Origin: Chloroflexota bacterium
GTDB taxonomy: Bacteria; Chloroflexota; Anaerolineae; Aggregatilineales; Phototrophicaceae
Direction: 5' to 3'
NCBI GenBank assembly: GCA_014338005.1
Contig: QUBZ01000042.1
Coordinates: forward strand, 1-35,967
DNA length: 35,967 nt
The position numbers were made by a program, and so were the translations under genes. This document shows positions 16,620 through 23,790 of the stretch, piece after piece; position 1 is the first letter of the stretch; every line of letters begins with the position of its first letter. The notes beneath the pieces were generated by a model that saw only the letters and a list, made by a program, of their open reading frames with translations, did no database searches and had not been told where the DNA came from.

Positions 16620-16903
16620 ACCAGCACCGGCGTTATTCAAACGCAGTTAAAACCTTTAAGTGCCTTCATCCTAGAAAATTCAGCCTTGCAATCGGCTAAA
16701 CGGCAGCGCGCCGCGCATGGTACGTTAGGACTAAAATTTTCCACAGGGCGCAAAAATTGCTGCGGCCCGGTTTTCTTCAGTTTTTGCCGGTTGGGATATG
16801 CTACAATGAACCTAGAATGCATTCTGTTATATTTCTATATCTAGCGGCGGCCCGTCCATTTAACCCTGAAGCGCCGGCCATTAAACAACCGAGGAGAGAT
16901 CGA
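16620..16903. other. Divergent intergenic region between the glycan operon and the stressosome operon
   Basis: About 285 bp without a gene. It holds the + strand extended -10 at 16799-16807 for the stressosome operon. A ten-codon open frame on the minus strand (MKALKGFNCV, at about 16675-16640) ends next to the GT2 start, with no evidence that it is translated. The minus-strand promoter of the glycan operon could not be identified. Confidence 0.5.
16799..16807 (+). promoter_or_regulatory. Extended -10 promoter (TGCTACAAT) of the stressosome operon
   Basis: TG-C-TACAAT precedes the first rsbR-type gene by about 96 bp; no good -35 box. No other promoter is evident until the end of the seven-gene run, so the whole operon may be transcribed from here. 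Confidence 0.55.
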
Positions 16904-18688
16904 GTGCCTACGACGGAAGATTTGCAGGCCCGCATAACCGAACTGGAAGAGGCACAGCGGAACGCCGCGCGCCTGTTTCAGATCAGCCATGACCTGAACA
17001 CCGCCCGCGATCTGAACCAGGTCTTTCAGATCATCGTCCGTCCGGCCATCGAAAATCGCGCTTCTAGCGCCGTCCTGGGCGCCTTTTACCCCGGCGATTC
17101 CGGCATGGTGCAGGTCATCGGCAGTTGGCAGCGCGAAGGTGATGAACAACTGCCGGTCGGCATCAGCCTGCCGGCTGCCGAGTTCCCGTTTAATCACATC
17201 TGGCTCAACCATCCCGGTGAAACACTGCTGATTTCGGACATCGCCGCCGACGAACGGCTGGACGAAACCACCCGGCGGCGCGCGCTGGCGACCGGCATCC
17301 AGGCAGCCGCCGCGATACCGCTGGCACGTGCCGGTCGTTGGGTGGGTATCATCCTGTTGGGCTGGAAGGATGGGCGCGGCTTCGCCCCGCACGAAAAAAG
17401 CTTCTACGAAACGCTGCCCTTCCTAGTGACGCCCATCATCGAAAACCGGCAGTTAGTGAACCACCTGGAGCGCCTGGTGAGCGAACGCACCCAGGACTTG
17501 ATGACTTTTCTGGCGCTGGTGGAAAACGCCGCCGAAGCGGTCATGACCTGTGACACGGATGGCCGCATCAACTACGCCAACCCCGCCGGCTACCGGCTGT
17601 ACGGCTACGACGCCGAAAAACGCGAGCTGCTGGAACTGTCCCCCGAAGACCTGACGCCCGACGACGAACTGCCCCGGCTTCAGCAGGAGGTTTTCGCCGC
17701 CGCCGCTTCCGATGGCAGATGGGAGGGGGAAATTCGGCAGCGGCGCAAAGACGGCCATATCCTTATGGTTTACGCCAGCGTATTTAACATCTACGACGAC
17801 GCCGGGCAGCCGGTGGCGAGGGCGACCATCACGCGCGACATCAGCCAACGCAAACAGGCCGAAGACGCCCTGCGCGAAAGCGAGGAACGCTTCCGGCGTA
17901 TTGTGGAGGCGCTGCCCGTCGGCCTGCACCTGTACCAGCTTGATGACCGGGAGCGGCTGATTTTTACCGGCGCGAACCCGGCAGCCGACCAGATGTTAGG
18001 CGTGGACAACAGCCGTTACATCGGCCTGACCATCGAACAGGCTTTCCCGCCTCTGGCCCAGACCGAAATCCCCGACCGCTACCGCCAGGCGGCCCGTGAC
18101 GGCGTGATGTGGCAGACCGATCAGGTTTTGTATGAGGACGAGGCGATCAGCGGCGCGTACAAAGTATACGTTTTCCAGAGCGCGCCGGGCAGCGCGGTGG
18201 TCGCTTTCCTGGATGTGACCGAACGGATGCAGACCGAACAGGAGCGCGAGCGCCTTCAGCAGCAGATCATCGAGGCGCAGCGCCAGGCTTTGCAAGAGCT
18301 TTCCACACCCATTATCCCGGTGATGGAAGGCATCATCGTCATGCCGCTGGTGGGCGGCATTGATACCAGCCGCTCCCGCGATCTGATGCGCTCCCTGCTG
18401 GAAGGCATCACCCGCTACCAGGCCAAAGTAGCCATCCTGGACATCACCGGTGTGCCGGTAGTGGATACCGGCGTGGCCCAGCACCTCGACCGCACCATCC
18501 AGGCCGCACGGTTGAAGGGCGCGCGAACGCTCATCACCGGCGTGTCGGAAGCAGTGGCGGAAACCATCGTAGACCTGGGCATTGATTGGAGCGGCATCGA
18601 AACCTTAAGCGATCTGCAAACCGGGCTGATGGTCGCCCTGCGGTCGCTGGGTTTGCGAATCTACCGAGAAGCAAGGAAAAAAGACTGA
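16904..18688 (+). CDS. RsbR-type stressosome sensor (GAF-PAS-PAS-STAS)
   Basis: A 594-residue protein. GTG 16904 is chosen because GAGGAGAG lies 5 bp upstream; an ATG at 16817 would extend it by 29 residues. Domains: short coiled helix (about 5-25), GAF (about 25-190), PAS (about 205-325, ending TITRDISQRKQAEDAL), PAS (about 330-440), linker helix (ERERLQQQIIEAQRQALQEL), and STAS (about 465-585). The STAS domain resembles B. subtilis RsbRA. By that alignment the phosphorylated threonines correspond to T488 (GGIDTSRSR) and T522 (VPVVDTGVA), spaced 34 residues apart as in RsbRA T171/T205. Expected role: structural and sensory subunit of the ~1.8-MDa stressosome, phosphorylated by RsbT. Its stop overlaps the next start (TGATG). 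Confidence 0.9.
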   Translation: MPTTEDLQARITELEEAQRNAARLFQISHDLNTARDLNQVFQIIVRPAIENRASSAVLGAFYPGDSGMVQVIGSWQREGDEQLPVGISLPAAEFPFNHIWLNHPGETLLISDIAADERLDETTRRRALATGIQAAAAIPLARAGRWVGIILLGWKDGRGFAPHEKSFYETLPFLVTPIIENRQLVNHLERLVSERTQDLMTFLALVENAAEAVMTCDTDGRINYANPAGYRLYGYDAEKRELLELSPEDLTPDDELPRLQQEVFAAAASDGRWEGEIRQRRKDGHILMVYASVFNIYDDAGQPVARATITRDISQRKQAEDALRESEERFRRIVEALPVGLHLYQLDDRERLIFTGANPAADQMLGVDNSRYIGLTIEQAFPPLAQTEIPDRYRQAARDGVMWQTDQVLYEDEAISGAYKVYVFQSAPGSAVVAFLDVTERMQTEQERERLQQQIIEAQRQALQELSTPIIPVMEGIIVMPLVGGIDTSRSRDLMRSLLEGITRYQAKVAILDITGVPVVDTGVAQHLDRTIQAARLKGARTLITGVSEAVAETIVDLGIDWSGIETLSDLQTGLMVALRSLGLRIYREARKKD

Positions 18689-19893
18689 TGCTCAAACAAT
18701 GGTTGGAAAATCGCCGCGAGGAACTGCTGGCGATCAGTCTGGCATTTGAACACGATCAGTCGGAGCCGCTGGACGACGGCGTGCTGTACCCGCTGCTGGA
18801 AACTACGCTGACCGCCGCCGGGCAGGCGCTCGATGGCAAGGTCAATCCGACCCGCGCGGCAGTTAAAATCGCCCAACACGCCCAGGACGCGCGGCTGCCT
18901 CTGCCGGGTTTCATCCACAGCCTGGATGTTCTGCGACGCGCGGCCCAATACCTGCTCGGCCAGGACATACACGCCGCCGCCGACCAGATGGCCTGGATGG
19001 GCGCGCTCAACGACCAGTTATTCCTCACCGCCCAGGTTGCGGCGACCATGCTCGGCAGCGGGGACGAAGCGGAACTGGCCGAGGAGCGCCACCGGCTGCG
19101 AACGCTGGTGGATGCCCTGCCGGATTTTGTTTTTATGAAAGACCGCGACAGCCGTTTTTTGCTGTTGAACCGGGCGATGGCGCAGTTTATGGGGGCAGAA
19201 ACGCCGCAGGAAATCATCGGCAAAGATGACTTCGACCTGTTCCCAGAGGTGCTGGCCGCCCAGTACCGCGCCGATGAAATGGAAGTCATGCAGTCCGGCA
19301 GGGTTAAAACCGGCTACGAAGAACAAACGGTCACCCGTGAAGGCGAAATACGCTGGATGCAAAGCACCAAAGCCCCCTTGCGTGACGGCAGCGGTAATGT
19401 GATCGGCGTGGTCGGCATGGTTCGGGACATCACCGCGATCAAACAGGCGCACGAGCGCGAGCGGCAGCAGCGGCAGATCATCGAGGCGCAGCAGCAGGCC
19501 ATCTCCGAACTGTCCACACCCATCATTCCCGTCATGGACCGTATCATCGTCATGCCGTTGATCGGCGGCATTGATACCGCCCGCGCGCGGGACATTATGC
19601 GTTCGCTGCTGGCCGGCATCGGCCAGTACCGCGCCCGCATCGCTATTTTAGACATCACCGGCGTGCCGGTAGTGGACAGCGGCGTGGCCCAGCACCTCGA
19701 CCGCACCATCCAGGCCGCGCGGTTGAAGGGCGCGCAGACCATCGTTACCGGCGTGTCGGACGCCATCGCCGAAACCATTGTAGACCTGGGCATAGACTGG
19801 AGCGGCGTCGAGACGGAGCGCGATCTGCAAACCGGCCTCGTTACGGCGCTGGAACGCCTGGGGTTTGTGCTTATAAAGCCCGGCAGCAGCTAA
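18688..19893 (+). CDS. RsbR-type stressosome sensor (helical RsbRD_N-like domain-PAS-STAS)
   Basis: A 401-residue protein whose ATG overlaps the preceding stop by one base, with AAGGA upstream. Residues about 1-125 are all-helical (LKQWLENRREELLAISLAF, then SLDVLRRAAQYLLG), resembling the N-terminal domain of RsbRD-type co-antagonists. A PAS domain follows (about 130-255, DALPDFVFMKDRDSRFLLLNRAM to GVVGMVRDITAIK), a linker helix, and the STAS domain (about 275-395). The first phospho-site is retained as T297 (GGIDTARAR); the second position is Ser, S331 (VPVVDSGVA), instead of Thr. The STAS-coding DNA is nearly identical to the next gene. Expected to co-assemble with the other two RsbR-type proteins and RsbS. 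Confidence 0.88.
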   Translation: MLKQWLENRREELLAISLAFEHDQSEPLDDGVLYPLLETTLTAAGQALDGKVNPTRAAVKIAQHAQDARLPLPGFIHSLDVLRRAAQYLLGQDIHAAADQMAWMGALNDQLFLTAQVAATMLGSGDEAELAEERHRLRTLVDALPDFVFMKDRDSRFLLLNRAMAQFMGAETPQEIIGKDDFDLFPEVLAAQYRADEMEVMQSGRVKTGYEEQTVTREGEIRWMQSTKAPLRDGSGNVIGVVGMVRDITAIKQAHERERQQRQIIEAQQQAISELSTPIIPVMDRIIVMPLIGGIDTARARDIMRSLLAGIGQYRARIAILDITGVPVVDSGVAQHLDRTIQAARLKGAQTIVTGVSDAIAETIVDLGIDWSGVETERDLQTGLVTALERLGFVLIKPGSS

Positions 19894-19931
19894 CCGATTC
19901 TCGCGGAACCCCCACTTAGGAGCTTGCTTTT

Positions 19932-21338
19932 ATGTCCGAATTTGACCCGCACCCAGAAGTAGATATCCAGATGGCGATACGCCTGCTGCAAATCGGGCAG
20001 CGTTTGAACGCCGCGCCGGATGAAAAAGCCATTCTGGACATCCTCATCGAGCCGGCGCTGGCCGCCGGGCTGACCAACGCCAGCCTGTTATGTTTTGAAA
20101 CCACCCCGAACACGCCGGAACAGGGGGAGATCGTGGCCGCCTGGCAGCGCCCCGGCGCTGTGAACCTGGCGCTTGGCACACGCCTTAAGCTGGCGAACCG
20201 CGCTTACATCGGCCTGTGGAATCATACCGCCGTTCAGACACAGTTTTTCGCCGACGCCCCCCGTGACCGGCATCTGCCGAAGGAATGGCGCGCCCTGGCC
20301 GGGCAGATCGGCGCTCGCGGCCTGGCGATTCTGCCGCTTCAGCAGGGCGGGCGCTGGATTGGTTTCATCAGCCTGGGCTGGGCGGACGGGCATGAATTCA
20401 GCGATGCCGAACGCCTCTTTTACAGCGCGCTGCCGGCCATCGCCGCGCCGGTCATTGCCAGCCGGCGGTTTATCGCCGAGCTGGATGAGCTGGCGCGGGA
20501 ACAGACCAAAGCCCTGCGCGAAGCCCAGAACATGCTCAAGACCGTCATTGATACTATCCCGGTGCGGGTGTTCTGGAAGGATAAAAACCTGCGCTATCTG
20601 GGCTGCAATCACGCTTTCGCCGAAGATGCCGGGCTGGACTCGCCGGAGGCCATCATCGGCAAGGACGATTACGAACTGTCCTGGGCGGAGGTCGCCGACC
20701 TGTACCGGGGCGATGACCAGGCGGTGATCGAATCCGGCCAGGCGCGCATCAATTACGAGGAGCCGCAAACCCATACCGACGGCTCGGAAATGTGGCTGCG
20801 AACCAGCAAACTGCCCCTGCGGGACGCCGACGGCGAGATTATCGGCGTGCTGGGGCTTTACGAGGACATCACCGAACACAAACGTATGGAACAGGAGCGC
20901 GAGCGCCTTCAGCAGCAGATCATCGAGGCGCAGCGCCAGGCCTTGCAGGAGCTTTCCACGCCTATCATCCCCATCATGGATCGTATTATCGTCATGCCGC
21001 TGGTCGGCGGCATTGATACCGCCCGCGCGCGGGACATCATGCGTTCGCTGCTGGCCGGCATCGGCCAGTACCGCGCCCGCATCGCTATTTTAGACATCAC
21101 CGGTGTATCCGTCGTGGACAGCGGCGTGGCCCAGCACCTCGACCGCACCATCCAGGCCGCGCGGTTGAAGGGCGCGCAGACCATCGTTACCGGCGTGTCC
21201 GACGCGGTGGCGGAAATCATCGTCAACCTGGGCATAGACTGGAGCGGCGTCGAAACCCAGCGCGATCTGCAAACCGGGTTGGTAACGGCCTTAGAGCGCC
21301 TGGGCGTGCAGCTCACCCGGCGCGGAAAGCGAACATAG
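19932..21338 (+). CDS. RsbR-type stressosome sensor (GAF-PAS-STAS)
   Basis: A 468-residue protein starting at ATG 19932 after a short 38-bp gap; upstream AGGAG is present (CTTAGGAGCTTG). GAF-like domain at about 15-185 (LLQIGQRLNAAPDEKAILDILIEPAL to GWADGHEFSDAERLFY), PAS at about 195-320 (VIDTIPVRVFWKDKNLRYLGCN to LGLYEDITEHKR), linker helix identical in plan to the first sensor, STAS at about 340-460. T363 (GGIDTARAR) matches the first RsbRA phospho-site; S397 (VSVVDSGVA) replaces the second. It resembles the first sensor with one PAS domain missing. The signal bound by its GAF or PAS domain cannot be told. Confidence 0.88.
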   Translation: MSEFDPHPEVDIQMAIRLLQIGQRLNAAPDEKAILDILIEPALAAGLTNASLLCFETTPNTPEQGEIVAAWQRPGAVNLALGTRLKLANRAYIGLWNHTAVQTQFFADAPRDRHLPKEWRALAGQIGARGLAILPLQQGGRWIGFISLGWADGHEFSDAERLFYSALPAIAAPVIASRRFIAELDELAREQTKALREAQNMLKTVIDTIPVRVFWKDKNLRYLGCNHAFAEDAGLDSPEAIIGKDDYELSWAEVADLYRGDDQAVIESGQARINYEEPQTHTDGSEMWLRTSKLPLRDADGEIIGVLGLYEDITEHKRMEQERERLQQQIIEAQRQALQELSTPIIPIMDRIIVMPLVGGIDTARARDIMRSLLAGIGQYRARIAILDITGVSVVDSGVAQHLDRTIQAARLKGAQTIVTGVSDAVAEIIVNLGIDWSGVETQRDLQTGLVTALERLGVQLTRRGKRT

Positions 21339-21343
21339 GCGCT

Positions 21344-21760
21344 ATGGATTCTTCCGGCAGCACCCAGAAATTAGAAAACCTGCTTTTGGTGGCCGTCCCG
21401 CGCGACCTGATGGACGATGAAGTGATCGAACTGCGGCGCGAAATCCTGCAAGCGATCCGCCGGCACGGGTCGCAGGTTGTCCTGCTGGATTTTTCGCGGG
21501 TGGACATCTGCGACAGTTTTTTTGGCCGTTTCATTTATACCACTTCCAAAATGGTCGAACTGATGGGCGCGAAAGTCATCATTTCCGGTTTGCAGGATGT
21601 GGTGATCGAAACGATGGTCGAACTTGGCATGACGCTGCCAGACGTGGATGCCGTCCTTGACCTGGACGACGCGCTGGCGCTGAGCCGGTCGCTGTCCCGG
21701 CAGTACAACCATCTGAACGAAACCGCGCCGCCGGATGGCGACATCGCGGACGAGGAGTAA
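21344..21760 (+). CDS. rsbS: RsbS-type STAS scaffold protein of the stressosome
   Basis: A 138-residue single-STAS protein, ATG 21344 only 5 bp after the previous stop. It has the RsbS core: LLVAVPRDLMDDEVIELRREIL, then VVLLDFSRVDICDSFFGRF and LMGAKVIISGLQDVVIETMVELGM. By alignment with B. subtilis RsbS, S58 in VDICDSFF is the residue phosphorylated by RsbT to release it. A C-terminal tail of about 20 acidic residues (from about 118) extends beyond the usual length. RsbS holds the kinase RsbT in the complex with the RsbR subunits until stress; phosphatase RsbX resets it. Confidence 0.9.
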   Translation: MDSSGSTQKLENLLLVAVPRDLMDDEVIELRREILQAIRRHGSQVVLLDFSRVDICDSFFGRFIYTTSKMVELMGAKVIISGLQDVVIETMVELGMTLPDVDAVLDLDDALALSRSLSRQYNHLNETAPPDGDIADEE

Positions 21761-21765
21761 GGACG

Positions 21766-22188
21766 ATGGCCGGGCAGTCGCGTAAAGACCAACTGCACTT
21801 CACCATCCAGCACGTGGCCGATGTTTCCACGTCGCGCCGCGCCGGGATGCAAATGGCGATCAATATGGGCTTCGCCCACGCCGACGCGACCAAAATTGCC
21901 GTCGTCATCTCCGAACTGGCGCGTAACATCCTCATTTATGCCCGCACCGGGACGATCATTGTCAAGGAGCATCGCGGGCTGGATGGCAAACGCGGCATCA
22001 AAATCATCGCCGACGATAACGGGCCGGGCATCCCCTTCCTGGACAAAGCCCTGACCGAAGGTTATACCACCTCCGGCGGCCTGGGCCTGGGATTGTCGGG
22101 GTCAAAACGGCTGATGGATGAGTTTTACATCCATTCGGAAGTGGGCAAGGGAACGAATGTCACGGCGGTAAAATGGCTGAACAAATAA
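21766..22188 (+). CDS. rsbT: RsbT-type serine/threonine kinase (GHKL ATPase)
   Basis: A 140-residue GHKL-fold kinase. The N-box SELARNILIYA (N54, Mg/ATP coordination), the G1 box ADDNGPGIP (D84-G88) and the G2 box SGGLGLGLSGSKRLMDEF are all intact and closely match B. subtilis RsbT. It is expected to phosphorylate RsbR-type proteins and RsbS (S58), leave the stressosome and activate an output partner. ATG 21766 follows a GGAGTAAGG sequence, 5 bp after the rsbS stop. Its 3' end overlaps the next gene by 16 bp. Confidence 0.92.
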   Translation: MAGQSRKDQLHFTIQHVADVSTSRRAGMQMAINMGFAHADATKIAVVISELARNILIYARTGTIIVKEHRGLDGKRGIKIIADDNGPGIPFLDKALTEGYTTSGGLGLGLSGSKRLMDEFYIHSEVGKGTNVTAVKWLNK

Positions 22189-22640
22189 GCGCAGGACTGC
22201 CGCCGGTTTCGATTCGAGTATCTGACGATGCACACGCCGTCCTGGCCGCGCAGCATGGGCGCGCGCTGGCGGCGCGGCTGGGGTTTTCGGTCGTGGAGCA
22301 AACCGCCTGTTCGACGGCGATCCTGGAAATCGCCCGTAACATCGTTAAATATGCCGGCGCGGGCGAAGTGACGTTCCAGGCGGTTGAAGACGGGGAACAG
22401 GTGGGTATCGTCGTGGTGGCCTGCGATAACGGTCCCGGCATCGCCGACGTTAACCTGGCGCTGCAAGACGGTTATTCGACCGGCGGCGGCCTGGGACTGG
22501 GTTTGCCCGGCGCGCGCCGGCTGATGGATTCGTTCCAGATCGTCTCGCGCCCCGGCCAGGGGACGACCGTCGTCATGCAGAAATGGCGAAGCGCCGCTCC
22601 CGTCCGGGAACACGCTTCATCCTCCAGAGGCCGCCCGTGA
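22173..22640 (+). CDS. Second RsbT-like GHKL ATPase
   Basis: A 155-residue protein whose ATG lies inside the end of rsbT. N-box LEIARNIVKYA (N56), G1 box CDNGPGI (D85-G89) and G2 box GGGLGLGLPGARRLMDSF are intact. The Asp-x-Gly and LMD motif spacing is like RsbT rather than the RsbW anti-sigma class, but the two cannot be separated firmly by eye. It has an N-terminal extension of about 15 residues and differs from rsbT throughout. It may act on the sensors with RsbT, or pass the signal on (switch-type anti-anti pathway). The stop overlaps the next start (GTGA). Confidence 0.82.
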   Translation: MAEQISAGLPPVSIRVSDDAHAVLAAQHGRALAARLGFSVVEQTACSTAILEIARNIVKYAGAGEVTFQAVEDGEQVGIVVVACDNGPGIADVNLALQDGYSTGGGLGLGLPGARRLMDSFQIVSRPGQGTTVVMQKWRSAAPVREHASSSRGRP

Positions 22641-23230
22641 CCGAACCTGTGCCGTTTATCGAATGGGGCGCGGCCATGCTGCCGCAGCCGGGCCAGCCGC
22701 TCTCCGGCGACGATTATCTGATTCACCCGCTGCCGGACGGTCTGCTGGTGGCCGTGATAGACGGCCTGGGACATGGGCCAAAAGCGGCGCTGGCCGCGCG
22801 GCTGGCCGTCGAAACGCTCCGCCAGCACGCCCAGACCAACCTGATCGAACTAATCAACCGCTGCCATCAGGCCTTAACCGGCACGCGCGGCGCGGTTATC
22901 AGCCTGGCGGCCATCCATACCGGCAGCACCGCCATGAACTGGCTCGGCGTGGGCAACGTGGCAGGCTTGCTGGCGCGGAGCGATGGGACGCGCCGGCATA
23001 TGGTGCTGCGCGGCGGCGTGGTCGGTTATCGCCTGCCGCCCCTGCGCGTGTTTTCGGAGGCGCTGCTGCCGGGCGATACCCTCATTTTCGCCACCGACGG
23101 CATTCGCAGATCTTTTACACAGGATGTCCCGGCCAATTTGCCGCCGCAGGCTTTGGCGGAGGCGATACTGGCAAACCACAGCCGCCAGACCGACGATGCC
23201 ACCGTCGTCGTGGGGCGGTACAATACCTGA
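22637..23230 (+). CDS. rsbX: RsbX-like PP2C/SpoIIE-type phosphatase
   Basis: A 197-residue protein, GTG 22637 overlapping the previous stop as GTGA; a longer in-frame start at 22583 lies inside the previous gene. PP2C-type metal-binding motifs are visible: AVIDGLGHG (D42, G43), the GAVISLAAIHTGSTAMNW strand, GVGNVAGLLAR, and the late FATDGIRRSF aspartate and TDDATVVV. In B. subtilis RsbX dephosphorylates RsbS and RsbR and resets the stressosome. It closes the operon; a hairpin terminator follows 20 bp downstream. Confidence 0.9.
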   Translation: MTEPVPFIEWGAAMLPQPGQPLSGDDYLIHPLPDGLLVAVIDGLGHGPKAALAARLAVETLRQHAQTNLIELINRCHQALTGTRGAVISLAAIHTGSTAMNWLGVGNVAGLLARSDGTRRHMVLRGGVVGYRLPPLRVFSEALLPGDTLIFATDGIRRSFTQDVPANLPPQALAEAILANHSRQTDDATVVVGRYNT

Positions 23231-23250
23231 AAACGGCGCTCGAATCAAAA

Positions 23251-23277
23251 AGCGAACCGCGCCGGGTTCGCTCTTTT
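23251..23277. terminator. Bidirectional terminator between rsbX-like and RDD genes
   Basis: AGCGAACC (23251-23258) pairs with GGTTCGCT (23265-23272) across a six-base loop. AAAAA precedes and CTTTT follows, giving a classic terminator in both directions between the convergent genes. Confidence 0.75.
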
Positions 23278-23300
23278 AGCCGGGTGCAGCAGGCCGGGCC

Positions 23301-23696
23301 TCAGCCCACCTTAACCACGTAGGTATTGACGATTTTATCGTGCAAACCCTGGCGGTTGCTGTCCACAAATGCCCACAGCCAGCCGAGCATCATCAGCACC
23401 GAATTGATATAGTAGCCGATGTAACGAAGCACCGCGTCGCCGTCGGTCATCGGGCTGCCATCGGTTTTGACCACGCGGATTTTCATCACCGACTTGCCGG
23501 GCGTCTGGCCGTTCTGGCGCGTCCAGAAGTACCAATTGTAGGCCAAGCCGATGATAAAACTGATGCCGGCGCCCGGCTCGCGGAACGCGCCAAACAGCAG
23601 CGCGCTAATCATGCCCTGGATGAGGCCGTCAATCAGGATGGCGACAAAACGTTCGCCCAGCCCGGCCAGTTCGTAGGTCATGCTGTAATCTTTCAC
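23301..23696 (-). CDS. RDD family membrane protein
   Basis: A 131-residue protein; GTG at 23696 is chosen because an AGAGAGGGAG site lies 8-9 bp upstream (a GTG at 23705 would be too close). Three helices are visible: about 15-35 (FVAILIDGLIQGMISALLFG), about 45-62 (ISFIIGLAYNWYFW), and about 92-112. The QTPGKSVMKIRVVKTDG block is the RDD-family hallmark, with GLGERFVAILIDG as the R-D-D part. Family members are small membrane proteins, some implicated in ion or proton exchange; the substrate is unknown. The gene is convergent with the stressosome operon. Confidence 0.85.
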   Translation of the reverse strand: MKDYSMTYELAGLGERFVAILIDGLIQGMISALLFGAFREPGAGISFIIGLAYNWYFWTRQNGQTPGKSVMKIRVVKTDGSPMTDGDAVLRYIGYYINSVLMMLGWLWAFVDSNRQGLHDKIVNTYVVKVG

Positions 23697-23790
23697 GGCT
23701 TGCACTCCCTCTCTTGCGCGTGCGATTCTACACCTTTATACGCAGTACAGCGGAAAAAGTTACAGCCGCCGGGAGTTGAAAAAGCCGCCG

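Noticed and set aside
16640..16675. Ten-codon open frame as leader peptide before the GT2 gene
   Set aside because: Only a weak site precedes it and no attenuator-like hairpins were seen.
16727..16750. DnaA-box-like TTTTCCACA and replication origin
   Set aside because: A single imperfect box with no dnaA, dnaN or AT-rich unwinding region nearby.
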